The notes under the pieces: generated by a model
Databases searched by the model: none
Told to the model about the DNA's origin: nothing
The model's input: only the letters and a program-made list of their open reading frames with translations
Program-made: the position numbers and the translations under genes
Assembly: GCA_030549335.1 (NCBI GenBank)
Contig: CM060183.1
Coordinates: forward strand, 22,332,552 to 22,396,551
From: Pontederia crassipes
Taxonomy: Eukaryota; Streptophyta; Magnoliopsida; Commelinales; Pontederiaceae
DNA: 64,000 nucleotides
Direction: 5' to 3'
Shown: positions 47,401 through 58,755 of the stretch, one piece after another
Position numbering within the stretch: position 1 is the stretch's first letter
How the letters are laid out: every line of letters begins with the position of its first letter

Positions 47401-47747
47401 ACACTTTTGTCTTTGCAGGTTGTCGCAGGCTGGCGGCAATGGGGATTTTAGAGCTAGAAGCTGCTGCCTTTCTGCTCGGCCTTCAGGAATGCAGACACAG
47501 AGGTTTCACACGCATCTTAGCTGAGGTCGACTCCCAGATTCTTGCTAATGCAGCAAATAGGAAAATCCTTTGTCCTTGACAGATTGTAAATTTCATGGAT
47601 TCTATTTGGAACGTCATAAAGGAATTTGAGTTTTGTAATATTTTGAACTGTGATAGACGTTGTAATAAGGCTGCTGATGGCCTAGCTAACATGGGTAGAT
47701 CACATGGAGATATCAATTTTTGTGAGGAGGATATTTTTGATGCTTAA
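44440..47747 (+). pseudogene. L1 ORF2 (endonuclease-RT-RNase H), broken
   Basis: ATG at 44440 begins MKIISWNFRGAYQSKVRDRL, the N-terminus of the APE-type endonuclease. The domain is cut short near 44680 by a deletion of most of the endonuclease and linker relative to the second L1. RT resumes at about 44780 (DGDRNTTFFHLS), with GRALGPDG near 45070, IFIPK near 45210, RQGDPMSPYLFIL near 45625 and intact YADD at 45760-45771. A zinc-binding-RT region (WIKVPHKISIFLWKL, near 46830) is followed by RNase H (WVKLNSDGSF, near 47320; ILELEAAAFLLGL), which ends at TAA 47745. In-frame stops include 44587, 44659, 45024, 45114, 45324, 45345, 45375 and 47577. Confidence 0.88.
44680..44815 (+). repeat. Scrambled direct repeats at the ORF2 deletion junction
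   Basis: GGACGGGGATAGGAACAC occurs at 44682 and again at 44774. CTAAGTCTAGGGTTAATTGG-type and CTAAGTACAATGGT sequences are each repeated between them. The repeats copy sequence lying just downstream of the deletion. Confidence 0.8.
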
Positions 47748-47843
47748 TACTTATTTTCAATCTTCAAAAAAAAGTTCTCTTCATCTTCTTAAAATACAAT
47801 GAAAATAAAGATTATATTCAATTATTAAATTTTTCAAAAAACA

Positions 47844-47847
<4 letters not shown>

Positions 47848-47892
<45 letters not shown>
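47848..47892. repeat. (AT)n microsatellite
   Basis: An uninterrupted AT dinucleotide run of about 45 bases, shortly downstream of the first L1. Confidence 0.95.
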
Positions 47893-47895
<3 letters not shown>

Positions 47896-48550
47896 CGTAA
47901 ATTGGAGTGCAGTTAGTTATATGATGACACAATCACAAATCTATAATTTAATAATTAAATTTAGACTTCATACAATATTAATTTTAATATTAAATACATT
48001 AAATAAAAGCTTTTGACTTAATCTAATATAATTAAATCACAAGGATTTCTATAAAATAAATTTCCAAAGAAATTATTTTCTATTGTTGACATCCGTAATA
48101 CTTTTTTTAATTAATTGTATTAATAACTTTCTAATACGTATAGTGTCAAATCAAGTGTGTTGATCACTTATTCTAAACAAATAAGTTATTAGAAAGACCA
48201 ACATTGCTTAGGCTAGGTAGTGTCGTTTATTTCAAAATGATATCATATTAAATTAGATATGCTAATTAACTATTTTAAAATTTTGATATATTAAAAATAT
48301 AAATTTATATATAAATTCTTGATTAATAGAAGGTTATTTTCCATTACCTAAAGAAATGGAAGAAAATGTTGCTTAGCAATTAAACCAGCTTTCTTGCACA
48401 AATTTTGTGTACGCGAGACGTCGATGATTGGGCTCATTAAGGCCATTAGAGTTGGGCCTTAAATCACCATTTGGGTTTGGCTTTTTTTGTAAAAAAAATA
48501 AATAAAGTTGACTTTTTAAAAAACTCATTGTGCAAAAAAAAAGAGGAAAG
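47893..48550. other. AT-rich intergenic DNA
   Basis: Nothing recognised. Confidence 0.5.
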
Positions 48551-49525
48551 CATTAATGCCACTCCAAAAAATATGCATTTGACCATTGTGCCCTTTTGCT
48601 TGTCTTGTCACTTGTTATACGTCAACTTCATAAGTTTTAAAAGTTGTGACAACTTTTTAATATTGATAAAACAATTACTTGTCAAAATTAATAAAACAAT
48701 TACTCTTCATCTAATACGTAGAATAGATGAAAAAAGTAATAATGATTAGCACTGACAATTTTTTTCAAAAATAAAAGTCCGAAAAAAAGGAGTGTAAAGA
48801 AAATTCAATGAACTAAAGAAAAGTTATCCTATCTAAAAAAAAAGAACTAAAACAATTAGGAAAGATTTATGATTATCTTTTTTAATAGAACAAAGTTGGG
48901 TCGTTCAAATTAGGACTTATTTGAATAAATTACAAAAAATTGTGAAGCTCGTTTTATTTACTAAATTTTATTTATATAATCATAACTAATCAATTTTTAT
49001 ATAATAATTTTTAATATGTTGCTATTGAAATTCTACGTTGATAATTCTAGTACTATATTCTATATTTAATTATGAAACTAAATGTGTTTATTAGAAGTAA
49101 ATGTGGTTAGATTCGGATAGATTTTTCGATTTAAAAAAATTATATGTTATTTTTAATTAATTTTTTAAATTACAAAAATTGAATATAACAATATATGTGA
49201 GAAAAAAGAAAACAATATACTAATTAATAAAAAATCGTTAGACTAGAAACTATCTATTATAAATTGATTTTTAAATTTTATATATGACCGAGATTTCTTT
49301 TATAAAAGGTTAGCTATTAATAATTGAGATCTGTATCAAAACGTGACACAAGTTTTCTTTCTGTATTTGTCATTTTAATTTTGATCTCCATTGCCGCATA
49401 AGGTGAGTAATATATTATATTATATACTGCTGTGTTTTATTTTGCTATGGGATAAGTGAAGGGACAAAGTGGTCAAAATAAAAACTTTAGGAGTGGCAGA
49501 AACGTTTAGAGGAGTGGCATTAGAG
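48551..49525. mobile_element. Long-inverted-repeat element (MULE-like MITE), tentative
   Basis: The left arm (AATGCCACTCC...TTGACCATTGTGCCC, 48554-48592) aligns with the reverse complement of the right arm (TGCCACTCCTAAAG...TTTGACCACTTTGTCCC, 49459-49499). The region ends with GGAGTGGCATTAGAGGGC near 49530. The interior is AT-rich and holds a fragment of the second hAT MITE family near 49110. Boundaries and TSD were not resolved. Confidence 0.5.
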
Positions 49526-51042
49526 GGCTCCAAAAAAAAAAAAATCATCCTCATCGGCGTTTCAATGATGAGAAAGCAAATGACACAAGCAAAAAGGTGT
49601 TCGATTCATGAATTAAGAGACTTTGGTCTTTAGCGTGATAAATCTTGTAAACTAACGAATTTTATTTCAATTAAAAATTTATATCGTCTTTAAGACGTTC
49701 TGAAATAATAGACACTCTCGCACTAAAAGTATACTCTGGCACTATATATAAGGGCGAAGTCCTTTGAACCAAAATATTGAGATGTATTTTATTTGTTATT
49801 ATAAATTAATATAATTTTTCTTATTACGAAATAAGTATTCTAATTTTTAAGAATTAACGCAAAGTCGGTATTCTTATTGTGCCTGTATAAATATTTTAGG
49901 ACCCGAACCAATATCAGTCTGATTTGTATCCTACTCTTCATGTAATAAAATTTTACGTTTCGTCCATAATTTATCTGGTTCAGAAATCTTCACGTCCAGG
50001 GGACACTTCTTATTTATTCCATTATAACAAAAAATTGATCTCTAGGTCTGACTTTGTTCATTTTCTTACCTTGATATTTAACTATCAAATTCCAAAGCTT
50101 CCGTCACAAGAACGAAATTTTGGGGAACCAAGGTAAAAAATATTACTAAAAAAATGAGCACACGATCTCTTTTTAACTTTGTAGTGTTATAACTATTATG
50201 ACAAAATATTTTAATAAACATAATATAAATTAATATCTTAATATATATTATGAAAAATTTTAAAAGTTTACGGGAGATCGACCATCTCGAATTATATATG
50301 GGTCCGTCCTTGTATCTCGTGGAATATTTCTTTTCATTTTTTTTATTCTTTAATAAATCATGGAATCAAAGACAATTATTAAAGCCTTCATGTATCCGAT
50401 CAACGTTAGTTGGTTGGTTATTTGACTCAGTTCACGGTAAGAGCTAGACGAGTGTGAGATTTTAATTTTGAAATAATCGTGTTTCTAAGGAATATATTTT
50501 GTAGACTCCAAATTAATCGAAGGATAATAATTTTGAATATAAAAAACCTTCTGTAAATATGAACAGACATAAAAAAAGAAAAAAAAGCCTTCATGCATCC
50601 AAAATGAAGCATGCGATATTTTTTGCCGTACGACCAATTTGCCGGGGACAGATTGATCGGAGTAGGACCTAAACCTGCTGTTCTAAGCTGAGTAGAGGCA
50701 CATCATTGATATGATATACCACACGCGAAACGGGCCATAAATGTTCATAGCTACTGTGGCTCGAGTGTTCTGGTCTGTTCTGTTCCATGGCCCCATTGTA
50801 CTGTTTTGTTCTGTTTCTTCCCCACCTCATGTTCAAACTGAGCACGACAATTCACATCGCAAATCACTCCCATAACATGGAAAATGCCTGGCCAGGAGCA
50901 GAAAGCCACAACCAAACAAAAAGCATTTAATAGGTGCAACTAAAAAAGCATACCATATTATTGGAAAATTTAAAATTATAAAAGTAAATTTAGTGTACAA
51001 ATATTTCAAATTTTAACTAAAATTAAACTTCAACGCTAAATT
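49526..51042. other. Intergenic DNA
   Basis: No gene or repeat family was recognised. Frames of 60-70 codons are AT-rich and unassigned. Confidence 0.45.
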
Positions 51043-51050
51043 TTAAAATA

Positions 51051-51474
51051 TAGGAGTGTTCAGTGGATCGGATCGACTCGCGAACCCGATGACCTGATCC
51101 GACTCAAACTCGATCCGACTCAGGTTGGAGTTTTCAACCCGAGTTGACCCAACCCGACCCGATTTTTATTTTTATTTTTTTCATATTTTATTTAAACTTA
51201 AGCTTATATTTGATTTAAAGATTTTAAAAAATTAAAATAAAATATTTTAAGTACAGAAATAATATTAAATGGTTTAAAACTTTATTTCATGCTTTTAAAA
51301 TAAATATTAAATAATATTTTTTATATTAAATAAATATAAAAATAAAAAAATTATGGGTCAGATTTGCCCCTCTCCCCCCAAAGCCATTTGACCCGATCCT
51401 GACCCAACCAAATTGGTCAGATCGGGTCGGGTTTATTCACGAGTCGCATTCAACCCGACTCGTGAACACCCCAA
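51051..51474. mobile_element. hAT-type MITE, GGGTC-rich family, copy 3
   Basis: The 424-bp element starts TAGGAGTGTTCA and ends TGAACACCCCAA. It is flanked by TTAAAATA (51043-51050) and TTAAAACA (51475-51482), an 8-bp TSD with one transition. Ends rich in GATCCGACTC/GACCCGA and an AT-rich middle match the copies at 20923 and 29419. Confidence 0.82.
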
Positions 51475-51482
51475 TTAAAACA

Positions 51483-53395
51483 TACCAAATAAGGGTCTCA
51501 TTAAGTATTATTACTAAACAAAATAAGATGATTTTTTGAATTAATAACAGAAATAAGAAATAGGCCCCCGGGTGAACTCTAATTTTAAATGAGTTTGATT
51601 TTCAATCAAAATGAAACCAATTCAGGTAAGCCGATTAGGTCTAGAAGGTCTTCGAAGAAATATAAAAACTAAGAATGACTTTAAAACTAAGTGATGATAT
51701 GAATTTCTTACTCATTATTGTTAGAGTAGAAGCATGATTTTTTTATTTACGTTGTAATTAAATAATATAAAATCTATATTTTAAACATTTTACTTGTTAT
51801 ATGAAATGTCCATGTCATCTTAGCTCTTTTGTTGAAAACATAGATAAAATTTTCTAAATTTATAAGCTTTAATCTTTCAATAAGTATCCTCACGTTGCAT
51901 GAGGGTATCCGCAGTCAAGTTAAAAGAATCCCCACATGGTGGTATTTGATGCCACTGAGAAGGAGAAGCTGAGCTGGCAGAAAAAGGCAAAATGACAACT
52001 GCCATCTTACACGCACAGGGAATCAAAACAGAATTTGCATAAATGGATGCAGGCATTAAGACAGGTGTCACATATCCACTTGCCTGATGAAGTAAAGAGA
52101 GAGGAATCAAAGACATAATGTGGCATACCAGGTTGGACAAGTGTTGCACATCAAATGACCGGACAAAAAGATGATCTTGTAAAAAGGACATGTGTCAAAT
52201 ATCAAATGGTGGACATAAGTGATGCTGGAATATAAAAAAAAATGTCTAAAGGAAAGGGGGTTGGCCAACAATCATCGAGAGGCAATGTGAGGAACAAATC
52301 AAAGGGCATCGAAGAGGCCAACCTTCAGAAAGGAGAGAAGCCACTTTGAAGAGGAAGAAAAACAACTGAACCCCTAATGTTGCTTGCTGCATTTTCTATT
52401 TTTCCCACTTTTTTATTATTATTTCTTTAGTTTTCTCTATTGAACAGTGTTTTAGTGTTAGGATGATGATGTTTTGTGCTGTGATCTCTATAGTTATATA
52501 TAACTAATCAGCCAAAGAGGCTGAGGAATCATTTGATGGGTGTGGATTCAATTTGATGTTTTTACTCGATTTCAGATGATATGCTTTCATGGCATTTGAT
52601 CTTATCGCTTACCTTATGAATGCCATGTTTGCAAGTTTTTCTTCATGCGTTGGTTTCCTGAGAAGGGAACATGCGTCGTTAGCAAGAGCTGAAAGATTAG
52701 CGTGGCTGTAGAGAAGAGGAATCATAATAATGATCTTTACTTTCCTATGTAGAACGAATTGAGAGAGAGAGAGTTTCTACAAACTTCTAATCTAATATCA
52801 CTTATTGGTGAAATGATTCGGTTCAAATACGAGAGTAGGAGAACCAAAGGTTATCTTTCATAAAAATACTCACTAAGTATTATCATCCGAATGCAATCTT
52901 AAAAGAAATAATATCTGTTCGCCGAGTTCCCCCATAAGAATGATCCCTCGTGCATCTGCTTTATATACTGTTGAAGCAACGATACTTATTCTACATTTTA
53001 CTTTATTCGAGTTTTCTAGTTAAACACGAAAACAACAAACAAATTATAAGATATAAAATATAAAAATACATGTTTACTTCTTTTACTATCAAAATCAGAT
53101 TTTTTTTCTCTCATTGCTATATAAGTCTACAAACAAATACAATTTCTCTCTTTGTAGTTCGATCCTGATTTATACATCGACGACGGTTGTATACTTGCAA
53201 TATGAGAAGTATAGTTGGGATTATAAATTTAAAACTTGTTTACGTTTCTACATAAGGGAACTCGATTTTTACATACCTGCATCTAGCGTGTGAACACTAA
53301 TTCCCATACTTACACAGATTTCTCACAGCACTAAGAAATATAAAAAAAACATCTTACTGCATATCAAATTGGGATTAATGGTTGTGCAGCACCCG
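51483..53395. other. Unassigned DNA with one modest open frame
   Basis: Mostly featureless. A 104-codon minus-strand frame at 51877-52191 has ordinary protein-like composition and is listed separately. Confidence 0.4.
51877..52191 (-). CDS. Possible small or partial protein, unknown
   Basis: A 104-codon frame from ATG 52191 to a TGA at 51879 contains ordinary-looking segments (QASGYVTPVLMPASIYANSV, then CACKMAVVILPFSASSASPS). Composition is not that of a simple repeat and the surrounding 500 bp shows no transposon signature. I do not recognise the family. It could be a terminal exon, a captured fragment or a chance frame. Confidence 0.2.
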   Translation of the reverse strand: MSFLQDHLFVRSFDVQHLSNLVCHIMSLIPLSLLHQASGYVTPVLMPASIYANSVLIPCACKMAVVILPFSASSASPSQWHQIPPCGDSFNLTADTLMQREDTY

Positions 53396-53935
53396 AATGG
53401 TGGAACGTTGTGCAACCTCAAATCATAGCCGCCCATTTGTTTTCGACGATGTAGATCCACGAATGTATGCCCAAATCGAGAGCGACTCTTCTCTCTCTCT
53501 CTTTCTACGATCGTCTACGGCAGAATCCCACTAGTGATGGTCGACAGTCTCCTCTACTCCCGACCTATGCGATCGCAGACCTCCGATCTTGTGAGCGTCG
53601 TCAACTAAGAGAGAAAGGAGAGGTTGACGCCATCGAGAGAAGGGAGAGGTGTTTCACTTGGGAGAGAGAAGAGAGAGGAGGACGTTGGGCGGCGATTGTA
53701 GACTCGTTGAGGTCGGTTGACATTCGTAGAGGAGCCCTCAACACTTGGAGGAGGTTGCTGAAGTCAACATGTCACTGCCACACATGCGGAGGTTGCAGGA
53801 GGGAGGGGACGCAGTTGGGGCAGCGTTCGCAAGAGAGGGGAGGGAAGGTAGATCTGTTGCAAGGGTCTTAGGGGCGCTCGCAGGACGGTGATCGGAGAGG
53901 AGGACGACGATTAGAACATCGGGAGCTCTCGTAGG
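53396..53935. other. GC-rich block, left half of an interrupted locus
   Basis: GC-rich DNA with a 134-codon plus frame (53467-53871) dominated by Arg/Glu from GAGAGAGAGG-type sequence; no domain recognised. The same kind of sequence (ACGACGATCGGAGG) resumes directly after the hAT-like insertion at 54945, so the block was once continuous to about 55160. Confidence 0.4.
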
Positions 53936-54936
53936 CAAGGTTCACAAACTTTCGAGTTTGAGACTTAAACTCTTACAAGTTCACGAGTTTAGTCATGAAA
54001 TCAAGTGAACTCGGAGTGGAATCAGACTTGATGGTAAACTCGGGTAGACTCTTATGGACTCAGGTATAATCGCCAATTGCAAAAGTTATACATTTATCCA
54101 AGATTTGAGATTAAAATTGAATACTTTATGATTTAATTTGTATGACTCATAGACTACTTTGGTAACTTGATGTATAAATTTTGAACTCTTTATGTTTCAA
54201 CATGTGTTGTATCGACTTATATTTTGTATTTGTATAGCCTAATGAATTGTTAAAAATAATGAATGTAGGGGTGACCACGGGCCGGAACGATCCGATCACC
54301 CCACGGGTTTGGGTTATTATAATTCGGACTCAATCCCGATTCGACTAAATATATTATATTAATATTTAATTATTTTGAAATATTATATTTATGCTTATTT
54401 TAAATAAAAATTATATTTTATTTGTATATATCTTAAATATACATTATATTATATTATCATTCTATAATTTAATTAATAGATATCATATTTATATAATAAC
54501 ATTATTTTTTACCATTTTATTTTTTTATGGTCAAACCACAACAACAGGGAATTCTCGATTTTGTCCGTTAGTTTGACCGGGACGACGCAGTCCCGGACCC
54601 TATTGGGTCTCCTTTTCCGAAAATCCAGAGCAAACTAGGTTGGGATTGGATCGACCGAGACCCGGTCCCGGACCCAGGTTTGCTCACTCCTAAATGAATA
54701 ATTATGCAACTCACTATGAGTGAATTGAAATATGATCAATAAACTCATTACATTTGAAACTAACATATATAAATTATTATTCATAAATATTTTATAACAT
54801 ATAATGCTAAATATATGCATAAAGTCATGTACATAAACTCTACGAGTTTACGTTTCGAGTTTACGTCTCAAATTTATGTCATGAGTTTACGAGACATAAA
54901 ATGAGTCAACATAAACTCTCAAGCTTGAAAACCTTG
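53936..54936. mobile_element. hAT-like non-autonomous element interrupted by a second one
   Basis: Starts CAAGGTTCAC and ends AAAACCTTG, flanked by CTCGTAGG (53928-53935) and CTTGTAGG (54937-54944), an 8-bp TSD with one transition. Ends contain repeats of GAGTTTACG/AAACTCGTAA type sequence in both orientations. It carries a complete MITE at 54266-54692; without it the element is about 565 bp. Confidence 0.72.
54266..54692. mobile_element. hAT-type MITE nested in the hAT-like element
   Basis: Starts TAGGGGTGACCACGGGCC and ends GGTTTGCTCACTCCTA. Flanks AATGAATG (54258-54265) and AATGAATA (54693-54700) are a near-perfect 8-bp TSD. Ends are rich in GGACCC/CCCGG; the middle is AT-rich. It encodes nothing. 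Confidence 0.82.
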
Positions 54937-54944
54937 CTTGTAGG

Positions 54945-55160
54945 ACGACGATCGGAGGAATGCCCTGACACTCGCAAGGGGAGTACGAGGGGCGACGATG
55001 GAGGAAGGAGTCGGCGACGGTCGGCAACAACGACACTGGCAGTGACGCTTGGAGGAGAAGGTCGTGCTCGTAGGAGAAGGGCGCTCGAAGAGAAGGAGGG
55101 CTATCGTCGTCGGCAACATGCCGCGAGAGAGGAGAGAGCGCATGAGAGAAGAGAGAAAAT
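54945..55160. other. GC-rich block, right half of the interrupted locus
   Basis: Continuation of the 53.4-53.9 kb block after the hAT-like insertion. Overlapping short frames on both strands are Arg-rich and unassigned. Confidence 0.4.
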
Positions 55161-57544
55161 ATTTAAATAATCTAGATCGTAGATTTAAAATGAAATTTCA
55201 AATTAAACCGTTACACAATGTTTCTTCCTTACACGTCCATTAATCCATATGTCCCTATAAATTTTTTTACTCTTACTTTAATAAGATGGTAGTTTTAAAA
55301 TATAAATAATAATAAAGATAAATTAATCGACTCCAACCCCCACCCAAAAAAATAAATTAAAATGTTCACTATAAACAATATATATATATATTTCTCCATA
55401 TGCATATAATATTTAAAAACACTTCTCTTAAATTAAGTTAAATTTTATTAAAGGTAATATTTTAATATTAATTGAATTTTTATTTTTTATAATGTCAAAT
55501 TGTCCTTTTTTAAAAAACAATCTTGGATCCGTCCCTTTGAGTAAAACTTAAAATTAAATATTAAAATTTTAAAATATATCAAATAACAATAGAATATGCT
55601 ATACAAAACTATTTTACTAATATTAAAATAATAATTCGCATATTAATATTATAAATTAGATATGAGTTCCATTTTTTTAAGGATTCTAATATGAAGGGGA
55701 CCGATTTTGAGTTACTGAGAAATTAAACTAAAACTTAAGCAGATTTTTAGTTTTAAAAATTTCGAGATATTTTTAGGCCACTTTTCGAATTGTTCGTACT
55801 TCTTTACCCCCGTAATTTTCTGATTAAAAATATCTTTAAATATAATGGGCAGTTAATCTTTAACTTCTCGATTCAATTTTTCATTAATAAAATAATTCTT
55901 TCCAATATTTATAAATAAAACATGAGTACGACGGGGCCTCAATCGGAAATGAATTTTTATTAATTTTTTAAAAATAAAATACATGGCCTATTTTTGTCTC
56001 GTGTTTTACCCAATATTTCTTTTTTTTTTCTGCAAAAAATGTGGGGGGTGAATGAATTCTAAAAATATTTATCTCATCGTCTGTGGCCATAAGATGCCAA
56101 ACGAAACAGACGAAGATGAGGTGCCGGAAGAAGCATTGAAAGCGCATAGCCGAATAGGCCAAAATGGGCGACGAGACGAGATGGTGAAGGTGAAGTGCCT
56201 CGGACATGGGAGACGTACTCAAACCTCCTCATCCTTATCCGCATGTATTGTACTTGTCAACTTGCTGGATTCAACTCATATAATATTAAAAATATATATT
56301 ATTCAGATATTAAATATTAATTTATTATCGAGTTTAATTAATTAATTTAAATTATTTTGTATCATCTATTTAATAATAATAAATGAGATTTTCAATAAAA
56401 AAATTTATTGTTAAAAAAAAATTAATCCTCCTTGTTAGTTGGGGACCCTATTTATTGATGGAGCCATGGAGGAGTCGTCATCAACAGAAATATATTCTTG
56501 TCCTATCCCATGGTGCTCTCACTTTTTCTGATGGATGCTTTATTTCTCACCCGTCCATAATATGATATGATTGGTTCATTCCACGGCCCCAAAAAAACAA
56601 AAATAGGAAAAAAAGTATTGTTTTCGCCAATGGTCCCATGCGCCGGATTAGTTTTGCATTAATGAGAAGTAACAAATATCATACATTTTGGGGGAAAAAC
56701 TTATGTGGACGACGATTCAAGTATATATTGTGTTCTGATAAAATATTTTACAAAAAAATAACTGTGGTTAAGATTTCATATCCATAGTTTGAAGACATCC
56801 CCAACGTGTTCAAATCATGCATTCAAAGTCGTATACAATTCTTTTATAAAACTTTTCTTTTAAAAAAATAATATATATGATAATATTAATTAATGACCAT
56901 AATGTTTCAAAATAAACTAAAGAATCCATTGATATATAATTTAAAATGTGGAACAATAAAACTAAATAGTATTATCCATGACTCGATCTGATGTCTTATG
57001 CAACAATCATTTATCAGCTAAGTGAGCGACGTACAGATCATCCTCTATTTTTTTTTCACGTGCACAAATTCAAGTACAAAAAAATTCATCATTCAATAGT
57101 TGATTCCAATTCAGTATCAAATATATTAAATAACCATGATCAATTTCAATAATAATTCGATTCGACATTTTATTTTGTTCGATTCAACTAAGATACACAA
57201 TACAGTCTTAATTTTTTCGATAAAAGTTGACGTATCAATTAGTTTAAACTTGAAAGCAATTAACAAACATGATAGACCTAAAAATTTTCACTTTTATTTT
57301 GTTTACTTAGAACATCTATTTCTGTCCTTTTTCAATTAAATTTGACAAGATTCAATCCCAAAACTATATTAGTCATCAATACAAATAACCACAATTATGA
57401 TAATATGATTAGGAAATCAATAATGATACAACCAATATCAAATCAATGTAATAAGATGAAGAGAATGTAATAACATAATCAATAATAAAAATTGCTAATT
57501 ATAATAAAGTAAATCCATGTTGCGACTTCAATTACGGAACCCCC
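55161..57544. other. AT-rich intergenic DNA
   Basis: No gene or bounded repeat was seen. A 97-codon plus frame at 56052-56345 is unassigned and ends in AT-rich simple sequence. Confidence 0.45.
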
Positions 57545-57804
57545 TGTAAAACCCCAATTTTTCATTTAAGGGCAATTTGAAATTTTTGTTCAAACCCTTA
57601 TGATCTTTCCTATATAAAGTCTCATATTCTTATTTTTCACCTCTTCCAGATGAAGAGGAAGGGGAAGAGGAAGAAAGAGGAGAAGAAAAAATCAGGATTG
57701 AAAGGTATGTAAAGGGGATCCAACCCCTCTCTCTCCTCTTAAAGTTTTATTGATTGGATTGAGAGTAATAGAGCACCTTGCTCCTATTAGGGATTTGTTT
57801 GAGG

Positions 57805-58032
57805 AATTAAGTTTTATCATATACAACAACAACAACAAAGCCTTATTCCACTAGGTGGGATCGGCTACTACATGGATCATACGACGCCATTCCGCTATAT
57901 TCGTTGATCCATGTTCATAAGATTCGATAGGATTTTACGCTGGCTGTCGGGGCCTAACACAATCCTCCTCCTTTATCCGGGCTTGGGACCGGCTATAAAA
58001 CATAGGCGGAGTTAATTAAGTTTTATCATATA
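57805..58032 (-). mobile_element. Short RTE-derived insertion with perfect 19-bp TSD
   Basis: The insert (57824-58013) is flanked by identical AATTAAGTTTTATCATATA at 57805-57823 and 58014-58032. On the minus strand it ends CCGATCCCACCTAGTGGAAT...AAGGCTTTG(TTG)n TA, the same tail as the RTE insertion at 18.3-18.6 kb. Its first half (GCCGGTCCCAAGCCCGGATA, then AAGGAGGAGGATTGTGTTAG) is not part of that tail, so it is an internally deleted RTE copy or a SINE-like derivative using the RTE 3' end. Confidence 0.9.
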
Positions 58033-58737
58033 TGAGATTTTTTTCTAATGATTCATGATTAGATCTAAATGTTAGGATCACATGATTTAAGTTGCATAAT
58101 CTTTTAAATTTGTGTATGTTTGTAATAATTGTTTGGATAGGTTTTTCTTATCTCAAAATTACAAATAATATATGAATGAAAAGCCCTAGCCGCAGAAATT
58201 GGTTTCACATGATTTGAAAATGTATACAAATTGTTATGATCCAAACATCAAACTACTATCATGCTATCTCGGGTAACAACGAGACCAAATTATAAAACAT
58301 ATAGTAAATTGAAAATACTGAATTAGGCTTTGAATTTTATTCCCAAGTTAAATGTTCGTGTTATCTTTCTGTGAAAATTAGAATCATCTGCAAAGAAGAG
58401 GTGTAGGTTAATTTATTAATATTTCAGTAACTGCTGTCAAAATACTGTGCAAAGAATAAATTCTGTATTGTATGAATTCCTAGGAAAAAGTCTCAACTCT
58501 TGTTAATGAATGAAAGTTGCATGTTTTCATGTGTTTTATGATGCATAAATGCTAAAAGATCATATCTAAAATATTTATGATGTTTTAAATTATTTTTATT
58601 AGAATTTTAATCTAAAAAATCAAGACTTTTGATGGAAGATCGGACTTCCAAGATGTTGGCACGGCCGTGCCAGGTCTCGAAATGACCATGACAAAGGGCT
58701 TAAGGAAATTGGGTTTCTATCACGGACATGACGAATC

Positions 58738-58755
58738 CTATCACGATCGTGATAG
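58738..58755. repeat. 18-bp perfect palindrome
   Basis: CTATCACGATCGTGATAG reads identically on both strands. It lies in the LTR-like repeat, where related TCACGATCGTGA-type motifs recur. Confidence 0.9.

Larger units (their letters stand above)
42689..47784 (+). mobile_element. Full-length but dead L1-type LINE (LINE-1)
   Basis: Flanking repeats TTCTCTTCAT at 42689-42698 and 47775-47784 delimit an insert of about 5.1 kb ending in a short A-run (47766-47773). It has a CT-rich 5' UTR (42699-42822), ORF1 remnants with a gag-like DUF4283 and knuckle domain, and ORF2 with endonuclease, reverse transcriptase, zf-RVT-like and RNase H regions, the usual order in plant L1 elements. Both frames are broken by stops, frameshifts and an internal deletion. 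Confidence 0.88.

Noticed and set aside
52455-52525. Possible C/D snoRNA (ATGATGA box and CTGA about 60 bases apart)
   Set aside because: No terminal stem and no C'/D' boxes or identifiable guide; the motifs are short and expected by chance.
58738-58755. Palindrome as an operator or CRISPR-type repeat
   Set aside because: Single perfect copy in a eukaryotic LTR-like sequence; no array and no spacer structure. No CRISPR array exists anywhere in the window.
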